Made by a program: the position numbers and the translations under genes
Origin: Caryophanales bacterium UBA3935
Lineage (GTDB): Bacteria; Bacillota_I; Bacilli_A; ML615J-28; CAG-698
NCBI GenBank assembly: GCA_002385755.1
Contig: DGED01000066.1
Coordinates: 18,405 to 30,311, forward strand
Direction: 5' to 3'
Length of the DNA: 11,907 bases
Part shown: in pieces, positions 1 through 6,595 of the stretch
How positions within the stretch are numbered: the stretch's first letter is position 1
Layout: every line of letters begins with the position of its first letter
The notes under the pieces: model-generated
What the model was told of the DNA's origin: nothing
The model's database searches: none
The model's input: only the letters and a program-made list of their open reading frames with translations

Positions 1-9
1 AGAGATTAC

Positions 10-72
10 ACTATTTAATTATTCATAGGTTTTCTTGTACTTTTTAATTATGCCTTAGCACTATTTAATTAT
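10..72. repeat. Three short direct repeats (13-mer ACTATTTAATTAT)
   Basis: The 13-mer ACTATTTAATTAT occurs at 10-22 and 60-72 without mismatch, and once with a single mismatch (ACTTTTTAATTAT) at 39-51. Start-to-start distances are 29 and 21 bases. The copies lie just upstream of the methyltransferase relic. They could be binding sites for a regulator or for element-borne proteins, or the edge of a repeat cluster that continues left of the window. The DNA is very AT-rich, so part of the likeness could be chance. There are too few copies, with unequal spacing, for a CRISPR array. Confidence 0.5.
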
Positions 73-146
73 CCACAAGTTACCACCATTTTAAGGTACT
101 CAAAAACCATAGAGCTGTCCTTTGTATAATGAAGAATGGTATCGAT

Positions 147-438
147 ATGAATAAATTAAAAGTGATAGAATTCTTTGCTAGGAGTAGGAGTTCAAAGGCA
201 AGCATTAAAAGAAGCAGGTATTAATCATGAGGTAGTAGCAATTAGTGAAGTTGACAAGTATGCACTAAAAGCATATGAGTTGTTACATGGAGAAACTCTA
301 AACTTAGGAGATATTAGAAATATTGAGAGGATTATGGGCTGAAAAGATGTAGATATTGATAAAGTAATGGATTGTAAAGAACTATCCAAAACACAGTTGT
401 TCAAAATGGCTTGAAATAGCATAGTTGTGAATTGTTTG
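147..438 (+). pseudogene. Relic of a DNA (cytosine-5) methyltransferase, N- and C-terminal ends only
   Basis: From ATG 147 the reading starts MNKLKVIEFFA. An extra A at 180 breaks the frame, and the next frame continues GVGVQRQALKEAG, then AISEVDKYALKAYELLHGE and NLGDIRNI. Together these match the start of C5 methyltransferases, with motif I FAGVG split by the insertion. At about 330 the reading jumps to a typical C-terminal end, MG-stop-KDVDIDKVMD, SKTQLFKMA, stop, NSIVVN (motif X). TGA 340-342 stands where family members have Trp, and TGA 412-414 where they have Gly. The catalytic PCQ motif and the target recognition domain are missing, so this cannot be active. It looks like a large in-frame internal deletion followed by point decay. 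TATAAT at 125-130 may be its old promoter. Confidence 0.8.
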
Positions 439-1697
439 TGATTATTAATAGTTTGGTGACAATCCGTAAACTAAAGGAAGCAGGAGTAGAGTGCTACTTT
501 GAAAAAGAAAACATTTATACTTTTGATGGTAAAGGTGAACTTCTAATAACTATAATGTCAAGTTTAGCTCAAGAAGAATCAAGATCAATATCAGAAAACA
601 TTACCTGGGGACAAAGAAAAAGATTCTCTGATGGAAAAGTCCATGTCGCTTATAAGAATTTCTTAGGATATAAAAAGGGCGCTAATGGAAAACTAGAAAT
701 TATAGAAGAAGAAGCAAAAATAGTAAGATTTATTTATAGTTTATTTATTAAGGGTAAAACTGCAAGTTGGATAGCAAAGCACTTAACGGAAAATGGCATT
801 AAGACTCCAGCCAAAAAAGACATATGGCAAAAATCAACAGTTGATAGTATTCTTACAAATGAAAAGTATAAAGGCGATGCATTACTTCAAAAGAAGTTTA
901 CTATAGACTTTCTAGAAAAGAAGATGAAGAAAAATGAAGGAGAGATTCCACAATACTATGTTGAGAATAGCCATCCTGCAATTATTGATCCAGTTGAATG
1001 GGAACAAGTTCAAGTGGAGTTCGCAAGGAGGGAACAATTAGGTAGAACCTATAGTTCGAAAAGCATATTTTCATCAAAACTAGTGTGTGTTGATTGTGGC
1101 GGTTTCTACGGACAAAAGGTTTGGCATTCCACAAGCAAGTATAGAAAAGTTATCTGGTAATGTAATAAAAAGTTTAAAAATAAGGAAGAAATGTGTAAAA
1201 CTCCAACTTTAACAGCTGAAGCAATACAGATGATGTTCTTGAATGCTTATAACGCATTTATGGGAAATAGGGAACAGGTTTTAGAGGATTGTGAATTAAT
1301 GAGAACAGTATTAGTTGATTTTACTGTGCTTGATGCTGAAATTGAAAAACAATATGAAGAAATAGAAGTGATTGCAGAAAGAGTGAAACACCTAGTAAAA
1401 GATAATGCATCAACACCTCAGTCGCAAGATGAGTATGTAAAGAAGTACAACAAACTAAGCGAACGGTATGAAGAGGAATATTTAAAACTAGAAAAGATAA
1501 AGATGGAAAAGGAGTTTAGAATATCTCATGATAAAACAATGAATATGTTCATTGAGAATTTAAAAAAGCAACCCTTAATAGTTGATAAGTGGGACGAATC
1601 CTTATGGGCAGTAATGATTGAAAAAGCTGTAGTGCACATAGATGGAAGTATAACATTTGTGTTTTATAACGGATCAGAGATTAAGGAAGAAGCTTAA
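432..1697 (+). pseudogene. Large serine recombinase, truncated at the N-terminus and split by a nonsense codon
   Basis: One frame runs from 432 to TAA 1695-1697, broken only by TAA at 1158-1160. That stop stands in a WQCN-like position, where relatives usually have Gln. The retained part begins inside the resolvase catalytic domain (SLVTIRKLKEAGVECYFEKE), runs through the long helix (AQEESRSISENITWGQ), the recombinase domain (FLGYKKGANG to STVDSILTNEKYKGDALLQ), and a zinc ribbon (CVDCGG, with the second Cys pair CN and CKTP after the stop). It ends in a Glu/Lys-rich coiled-coil region. Roughly the first 90-100 residues are absent, including the nucleophilic Ser and active-site Arg residues, and no ribosome binding site precedes TTG 432. 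Enzymes of this kind integrate phages and conjugative or mobilisable elements. The copy must be inactive. Its 5' end abuts the methyltransferase relic directly, which suggests a deletion scar. Confidence 0.88.
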
Positions 1698-1711
1698 GGG
1701 GTTTCTTTTTT
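1685..1711 (+). terminator. Weak Rho-independent terminator of the recombinase gene
   Basis: AAGAAGC (1687-1693) pairs with GTTTCTT (1701-1707) with one G-T wobble around a 7-base loop, followed by a short T run to 1711. The recombinase stop codon lies at the start of the loop. The stem is short and AT-rich. Confidence 0.4.
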
Positions 1712-2190
1712 AAATTTATAAAAAGCTTGCATCAGTTGGATAAAAATGGTATATTATATCTATAGATAAAAGCTATTCTCTAAAATAGTTTGTATAAATT
1801 ATCTAATTTTGAAAAAATAAATGGTCTGGTGAGTTTTTTGATCTTTTCAGGCTTTAATTAAATAGAAAGAAGTTTTGTTTAATAATTGATTATTGTAAAC
1901 TTTACCAATAAAATTAATTGTCTATTCGTAGTATGAGTATTGGAGTAGTATATTGTATTAGAGAACAATGTGATTATCCTAAAAATTTAAAATAATGTGA
2001 TAAAATTGCAATGTAACAATATTAAGAGAAAAGCACTATTCCTAAATGATACTTAATTTATTGAGCATAGCTTAATTTATAGTATATCACAAGATGGGCC
2101 AAAAACATTCTAAAAAGATAGAAGATAATCATTTAATAAATTAACATTTAAAGTAGATTATCTAACTATATTATACGAGGAGGTAAAAAT
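1712..2190. other. AT-rich stretch of about 480 bases without a supportable gene
   Basis: All six frames are closed by many stops, and I see no fragment of a known protein. The longest tidy reading (1933-1995, 20 codons) has no ribosome binding site. The stretch holds a candidate promoter (1727-1755) and an imperfect palindrome at 1877-1900 (GTTTA..TAAAC outer arms, ATAAT..ATTAT inner arms). At its right end is a strong AGGAGGT ribosome binding site (2178-2184) that serves the lipoprotein gene. It may be further decayed element DNA or a long leader. Confidence 0.5.
1727..1755 (+). promoter_or_regulatory. Candidate sigma-A promoter
   Basis: TTGCAT (1727-1732) is followed after exactly 17 bases by TATATT (1750-1755). 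If used, it would drive a transcript with a leader of about 430 bases into the lipoprotein gene at 2191. The -35 box matches poorly and AT-rich DNA yields such pairs by chance. Confidence 0.3.
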
Positions 2191-2700
2191 ATGAAGAATG
2201 TAGTTATAGTGATAGGAGGGATATTGGTTATGTGCTTTTTAGGCGCATGTAGCGGTGGTCATAGCACTGGAATCAAGTTTAACATAGGTCTCGACCAAAA
2301 GGGCGGCTTTGGATTTAAAGAAGTCGATGGTGGCAAGACAGCAAATATCCTTGAACTTGTGAGTTCCTTGCAGGAACTTAAAGACTTCTGCGACGAGTGG
2401 GGTAACCCTGCATTTCAAGAAAATAGCGAATATTATTCAAGTGAATCAGGCAAGAAAATACGTAGTTATGACGAGGCATATTTTGAAGAAAATATTCTGA
2501 TTATTTACTCTTTTTGGAGAGGTCAAAAGATAGAAACGCGTATAGACAGTATAGAAGTGGATGGAGAACAACTAGTAATAAATGCTCGTTACATTACAAG
2601 AAGAGGCAATTTTGACGACGTAGCTTTTAATTGGTTAATTTTAATTGAGGTCAATAAGGCAGATGTCCTAGACGTTACTAGTGTACAAATAAAAACATAA
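2191..2700 (+). CDS. Small lipoprotein of unknown function
   Basis: The product is 169 residues and is predicted to be exported and anchored to the outer face of the membrane. It has a lysine at position 2, a hydrophobic stretch, then the lipobox L17-G18-A19-C20, with Cys20 as the lipidated residue. A Gly/Ser-rich tether follows, then a globular part of about 120 residues with the segments SLQELKDFCDEWG, SYDEAYFEENILIIYSFWRG and a series of alternating beta-strand-like stretches to the end. The start is well fixed by AGGAGGT seven bases upstream. The alternating strands vaguely recall PrcB-like domains of small Gram-positive lipoproteins, but I do not recognise the family with confidence. It is the only intact gene within the decayed left part. 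Its stop overlaps the open frame of the following fragment. Confidence 0.8.
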   Translation: MKNVVIVIGGILVMCFLGACSGGHSTGIKFNIGLDQKGGFGFKEVDGGKTANILELVSSLQELKDFCDEWGNPAFQENSEYYSSESGKKIRSYDEAYFEENILIIYSFWRGQKIETRIDSIEVDGEQLVINARYITRRGNFDDVAFNWLILIEVNKADVLDVTSVQIKT

Positions 2701-3605
2701 ATAATAAATATTTTAAAGGAGAAATAGGTGATTATGCAAAAACAATAACTATTAACCAAACTGGAAAATTCACTATTGATTTTAGTACTGTTGACAATAT
2801 AAATGGCGATATTACACTAATTCTGTTGAAAAGGGAATATAATAGTTCAACAGGAAGTTATTATAAAATAGATAAATATGCTCAATATATGAATAATAGT
2901 AATAAAACAAGAAGTGTTACCCTCGTACTAGACCCAGGTACATATTATATTGGATATTTCAATAATTTAATTGGCGCTAATATTACAGCAACATTGACAA
3001 GAGTATTACAGAATCCCCCTAATATGACTACCGCAATGGTAGCAGATCCTGGTATAGGTTATAGCAGTGGTAGTGAAGTTAGATTTAATAATGGACAGTT
3101 TGGAAATCATTCTATTACAGAAGGATTTACAAGAAATTTATATTTCATTCCAGAAAGCGGAACACTTCCATCATTATCAAGACTGGATTATGATTGGTAC
3201 TCAAGTAATCCAAGTGTTGCAACAGTGAGTCAGTATGGAACGGTATTTGCTAATGCAGTTACTTCAGATACAACTGTTACAATATATGCAGTTTATAAGT
3301 TAAATCCATCACTAGTATATACTCGAACATTTAATATCTTGAATGATACATCACAAGAGATAATAGTAATTGAGCGGAATATGACATATTCATATTCAGC
3401 AGAAAATGGAACTTACAAAATTGAATTAAATGAAACAAATTGTCCTTATCCTTGGATACAATATTATACATGGAGTGTATTTGTGCCATGTCAAGAAAAT
3501 GATATTTTGGTAATCATTGGACAATGGGGTCATATTACTTCAACTGGGGTGATGACGCCATTGGTTTGTATAAAAACGGCGAACTCATTGATGTTTTTGG
3601 TATAA
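2682..3605 (+). pseudogene. Start-less fragment of an Ig-domain (BIG2-like) surface protein
   Basis: The frame is open from just after TAG 2679-2681 to TAA 3603-3605. Protein-like sequence begins well before the first possible start (TTG 2826), for example YAKTITINQTGKFTIDFS near 2733-2786, so the true 5' end is missing. The AAAGGAGA at 2715-2722 is coding sequence (KGE) rather than a working ribosome binding site, because the starts after it (GTG 2728, ATG 2734) run into TAA. The first part looks like a beta-sandwich domain (SVTLVLDPGTYYIGYF). About 3180-3345 matches a bacterial Ig-like group 2 domain, with WYSSNPSVATVSQYGTVFA. After about 3510 this frame only reads out-of-frame lamin-tail DNA. 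Many Asn, Thr and Tyr residues and the absence of a signal peptide fit the middle of a larger extracellular protein. Confidence 0.65.
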
Positions 3606-4549
3606 TTGGAGAAGACCCTGGTTCATCATGGAAAGTTGAAGAAAGAGGTACCACAGTTGACCATACTTTAGTTAGATATCCTCATGTATTCAAGCCAACA
3701 ACGACTTGGGATGCCTCTGAATGGGATGTATATCCTAAAGACACGTTTACTTATTTAGGTAAACACACCATGGAAAGTGGGCAAAGCGATTTTGGTAAAT
3801 TCCAAATCGACCTTTATCCAAAAGTAAACGGTGCCCAGGATAAAACAATCCTGGAAGGTCAGTCATTCGATCCTTTGGAAGGCATTACGGCAGTTGATGA
3901 TACTGATGGAGAATGTGCGATACTTGTTGAAGTATATGATGAATATGGAGATCCTGTTTTAAACTATGGCGATTTTAGCGACCTTGAAGTAGGTGCATAC
4001 ACGATAACTTATGCCGCAACAAACTCGCTTTCAAATACTACGGTTGCTACGATTACATTAACAATCACTGAACAACCTGTTGAGACCGAATTTACTGAAA
4101 CCTTTGATAATAGAGGTTTATCAAAATCCTATGCCGATGGTCAATTTGAAGACAAATATCGCAATACATGGGTTTACGGTCATTCTCGCGATGAGGATGA
4201 TTACCCGATTGACGGAACCGGATTAATGCTTAGACGCGCCAGCGATTCATATTTGGAAATAACATTCGTAAACGGGGTCGATGAGTTTTCATTCCAATAT
4301 CGCAAAGCATTCACTGGAGCAAACGCTAGACAATTAGAAGTGTATGTAAACGGTGATGTTGTTGCCAAAACCGATGAATTTGGAGCTAGTTCAGGAAGGG
4401 ACGATGATATTTATACCTTCAATTATCGTATTAATATATCAGGTAAAGTTATAGTAAAAATAAAGAATGAGGGTACATCCTCTGATAACAGACAGACAGT
4501 AATCGATAATGTTACTTGGACATCTTATGGAAGCGGAAACCCCCAGTAA
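3524..4549 (+). CDS. Frameshifted first part of a secreted nuclease: half lamin-tail domain, Ig-like domain, lectin-like module
   Basis: Domain order: residues 1-85 are the C-terminal half of a lamin-tail domain (YYFNWGDDAIGLYKNGELI, DPGSSWKVEERGTTVDHTLV, WDASEWDVYPKDTFTYLG). About 95-180 is an Ig-like DUF5011-type domain (VNGAQDKTILEGQSFDPLEG, VGAYTITYAATNS). About 188-336 is a beta-sandwich module seen in secreted multidomain proteins (FTETFDNRGLSKSYADGQF, GTGLMLRRASDS, FQYRKAFTGANARQLEVYVN, IDNVTW), probably for binding. ATG 3524 has no ribosome binding site. The frame is open only from 3503, so the signal peptide and the first half of the lamin-tail domain are lost. The reading ends at TAA 4547-4549 just after a C5 run, while the linker and nuclease continue in the -1 frame. 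I read this and the next entry as one gene, either broken or joined by frameshifting. Confidence 0.75.
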   Translation: MGSYYFNWGDDAIGLYKNGELIDVFGIIGEDPGSSWKVEERGTTVDHTLVRYPHVFKPTTTWDASEWDVYPKDTFTYLGKHTMESGQSDFGKFQIDLYPKVNGAQDKTILEGQSFDPLEGITAVDDTDGECAILVEVYDEYGDPVLNYGDFSDLEVGAYTITYAATNSLSNTTVATITLTITEQPVETEFTETFDNRGLSKSYADGQFEDKYRNTWVYGHSRDEDDYPIDGTGLMLRRASDSYLEITFVNGVDEFSFQYRKAFTGANARQLEVYVNGDVVAKTDEFGASSGRDDDIYTFNYRINISGKVIVKIKNEGTSSDNRQTVIDNVTWTSYGSGNPQ

Positions 4550-5436
4550 CCCCTCCAGATGACGATGATAACCCAGAAGAGGATGCACTGCCATTTAGAG
4601 CCGTGCATTCTCTATCTGTAGGGGATGATTTTACACTCTCTGGGTGTGAAGAGTATTCCGTTTTGGATAATATTGTTGAGTGTGAAATAACCGGAGATGA
4701 TATTGACACCGACATTCCGGGAACGTATTTTGTCGAATACAAAGCAAAAGACGCCAACGGCAATGAAGATCATTTTTTTGTTATTGTCATGGTTTTGTCC
4801 GAGTATTATGATGAAGCGGCGGGTTTATCAGGGAACGACTTACTTCAAAGACTAAGATTGATTATAAATAGCGACGTGAATAGGTTATCTTATGATGACG
4901 CCAAGACGATTCTTGCGGAATCGGATCGCGACCCTAATAATGAAAACAATGTAATTCAGGTTTACACGGGTAATTCCGTTCCCGGCTCATGGGATTATGG
5001 CAACTGGAACAGGGAGCACGTCTGGCCACAATCCCGCATGGAAGGCATCTCATATGCTACATCCGACATACACAACCTAAAACCCGCTGACAAGAGCGAA
5101 AACTCACGGCGGGGGAATAAATATTTCTCCAACATAACTGACGCCGATGCTTACGCTCCCCGTGATGAAGTCAAAGGAGACATCGCGCGCATCCTTTTTT
5201 ATATGACCGTTATGTACGATGAATTAGAGCTTGCGAATAACGTCACAAGCGGTCATTATATGGGCTATCTTGATATTTTAGTCGAGTGGCATCGCGAGGA
5301 CGCGGTTGACGAATTTGAGCGTAATCGCAACGAAGTTCTTTATTCTTATCAAAATAACCGCAATCCCTTTATTGACTACCCGTTGTTTTACGACTTGATC
5401 CAGTATCCCGAATTGCTCAAACCAATCACGAATTAA
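4516..5436 (+). CDS. Endonuclease I (EndA/NucM family) catalytic part of a frameshifted multidomain nuclease
   Basis: The protein likely cuts DNA or RNA outside the cell, using a metal ion and a catalytic histidine. Numbering from TTG 4516, a Pro/Asp-rich linker (PPVTPPDDDDNPEED) leads into an Ig-like domain (about residues 27-98, ending HFFVIVMVL). The endonuclease I domain fills about residues 100-300. Its signature is complete: NWNREHVWPQS with His168, then SDIHNLKPADKSENSRRGNK from about residue 183. TTG 4516 has no ribosome binding site, and residues before about 9 are out-of-frame reading of the previous module, so this is not a separate gene start. It is the continuation of the preceding frame across 4537-4544. 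Without the lost signal peptide the nuclease could not be secreted. The Fn3 lipoprotein starts 11 bases after its stop. Confidence 0.85.
   Translation: MDILWKRKPPVTPPDDDDNPEEDALPFRAVHSLSVGDDFTLSGCEEYSVLDNIVECEITGDDIDTDIPGTYFVEYKAKDANGNEDHFFVIVMVLSEYYDEAAGLSGNDLLQRLRLIINSDVNRLSYDDAKTILAESDRDPNNENNVIQVYTGNSVPGSWDYGNWNREHVWPQSRMEGISYATSDIHNLKPADKSENSRRGNKYFSNITDADAYAPRDEVKGDIARILFYMTVMYDELELANNVTSGHYMGYLDILVEWHREDAVDEFERNRNEVLYSYQNNRNPFIDYPLFYDLIQYPELLKPITN
4537..4544 (+). other. C5 run and slippery heptamer at the frame switch
   Basis: Read in the frame of the upstream module, the bases 4537-4543 are A AAC CCC, which fits the X_XXY_YYZ pattern for -1 ribosomal frameshifting. A slip there gives GSGNP-PVTPP and leads straight into the endonuclease frame. 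TAA follows four bases later in the zero frame. A single lost C in the C5 run (4540-4544), real or from sequencing, explains the break equally well. I see no clear downstream hairpin that would stimulate slipping. Confidence 0.5.
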
Positions 5437-5447
5437 GGAATGATATT

Positions 5448-6521
5448 ATGAAGAGAATCATATTCCTGTTGACATTTATGATAATCGCCTTGTGCGGCTG
5501 CGGAAACAAGTTGAGCGCGCCCGAAAATATTACATTCGCGGACGAGGTTCTTTCTTGGGACGCGGTCAAAGGCGCGGAATCATATCGGCTTATCATCGGT
5601 AGCGAGACGTATTACACGGAAGAAGCGAGTTATGATTTGACTTTTTTAGGGGACGGAAGATACGACGTTTATATTTGCGCGTTAAAAGGTGAAAAGGCGT
5701 CTCCCTATACGGATAAGTTTAGAATCGTTATTAAACGCTCCTTACAAGCGAACATACATGTTGACGGCGAATACTTGGCATGGGATAAAATCAACTCGGC
5801 GAAATCCTACGCTCTTTATATCGACGGCATCGAGACGGCGACGGTCGATGATGAAAAAGTTTTATTATCCGATCTAGATCTTGATCCTAATAAAATATAT
5901 GTCGTCCAAATCAGGGCGATTTATGAACATAATACATCGACGCTTTCCGATCATTACTACCATCATACCTACGCGACGATTGAAGAATTGTCGCAGGCGG
6001 AAGTAAATCTTTCGGATAAAAAAGCGTTAGAGATCGATGTTTCGGAGACGGATATCAAGGCGATATTATTTGATAACGAAAGCATAGAGGACTATTCTTT
6101 AGCGGAAGGAACGCTCGAAATCCCATATAGCTTTTTCCGTAACAAAAAAATCGGAAAATATCAGTGCCGGATATTCGCGGATGATATCCTTTATCAACTG
6201 CAGGTGACGGTTACTTCCGGCGAAAGGCCCTATATAATCTCCGACACGGCCGTTTCGTATCAAACCGGCGAGGATATCGTTTTACTAGTCGAGCTTGCCG
6301 GCGGGAGCTTCGCGGGACTCACGGGCAATAATATTGGCGATGGCGATTACGAGTTTGTTGAAGACAGGATTATTATCTATAGTAGTTATGTCGAGAGGAT
6401 TATCGAGGATAACCCCGATCGCAAGAAAATCGTTTTGCTTTATACGCTCAATCAAGGTAAGGTCAACATTATCGGCGACATTATTATTAACTTAACAAAA
6501 GACGAGGTTAACGAAAGTTAA
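5448..6521 (+). CDS. Lipoprotein with two fibronectin type III-like domains
   Basis: The product is 357 residues. The N-terminus MKRIIFLLTFMIIALCGC is a lipoprotein signal peptide, with Cys18 the most likely lipidated residue (L15-C16-G17-C18). Two Fn3-like repeats follow. The first covers about residues 23-97 (APENITFADEVLSWDAVKGA, ESYRLIIG, YDVYICALKG). The second covers about 100-175 (LAWDKINSAKSYALYIDG, IYVVQIRAIY). The remaining 180 residues are strand-rich and look like one or two further beta-sandwich domains that I cannot name. Its AAGGA ribosome binding site (5435-5439) touches the stop codon of the nuclease gene, and the start follows closely, so the two are probably cotranscribed. 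That suggests a cell-surface partner, perhaps for holding or binding substrate, but this is inference. The gene ends in a clear terminator. Confidence 0.82.
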   Translation: MKRIIFLLTFMIIALCGCGNKLSAPENITFADEVLSWDAVKGAESYRLIIGSETYYTEEASYDLTFLGDGRYDVYICALKGEKASPYTDKFRIVIKRSLQANIHVDGEYLAWDKINSAKSYALYIDGIETATVDDEKVLLSDLDLDPNKIYVVQIRAIYEHNTSTLSDHYYHHTYATIEELSQAEVNLSDKKALEIDVSETDIKAILFDNESIEDYSLAEGTLEIPYSFFRNKKIGKYQCRIFADDILYQLQVTVTSGERPYIISDTAVSYQTGEDIVLLVELAGGSFAGLTGNNIGDGDYEFVEDRIIIYSSYVERIIEDNPDRKKIVLLYTLNQGKVNIIGDIIINLTKDEVNES

Positions 6522-6531
6522 TCTCTTTTTT
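6504..6531 (+). terminator. Rho-independent terminator after the Fn3 lipoprotein gene
   Basis: GAGGTTAAC (6504-6512) pairs with GTTAATCTC (6517-6525) over nine pairs with one G-T wobble, around a stable GAAA tetraloop, followed by six T (6526-6531). The stop codon 6519-6521 lies in the downstream arm. Confidence 0.88.
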
Positions 6532-6532
6532 A

Positions 6533-6562
6533 TTGATTTATAGGTAAAATATGTGTTATAAT
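6533..6562 (+). promoter_or_regulatory. Sigma-A type promoter of the serpin gene
   Basis: TTGATT (6533-6538), an 18-base spacer, then TATAAT (6557-6562) with a TG extended -10 element at 6554-6555. It starts directly after the upstream terminator and lies about 34 bases before the serpin start. It probably also serves the EAL gene downstream. Confidence 0.7.
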
Positions 6563-6595
6563 GAAAACGATATCATATGATAGGGGTGATGATTC

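Noticed and set aside
10..72. CRISPR array
   Set aside because: Only three short AT-rich repeats with unequal spacing and one mismatch, and no cas-like gene in the window.
340..414. TGA codons read as Trp (mycoplasma code 4), since TGA 340-342 stands at a conserved Trp
   Set aside because: TGA 412-414 stands at a conserved Gly, the recombinase and all intact genes use TGG for Trp, and the EAL gene ends with TGA inside its terminator.
225..422. 65-codon open frame on the minus strand
   Set aside because: It is antisense to the methyltransferase relic, with no ribosome binding site or recognisable protein.
1933..1995. 20-codon reading starting MSIGVVYC
   Set aside because: No ribosome binding site and no protein-like signature; expected by chance in AT-rich DNA.
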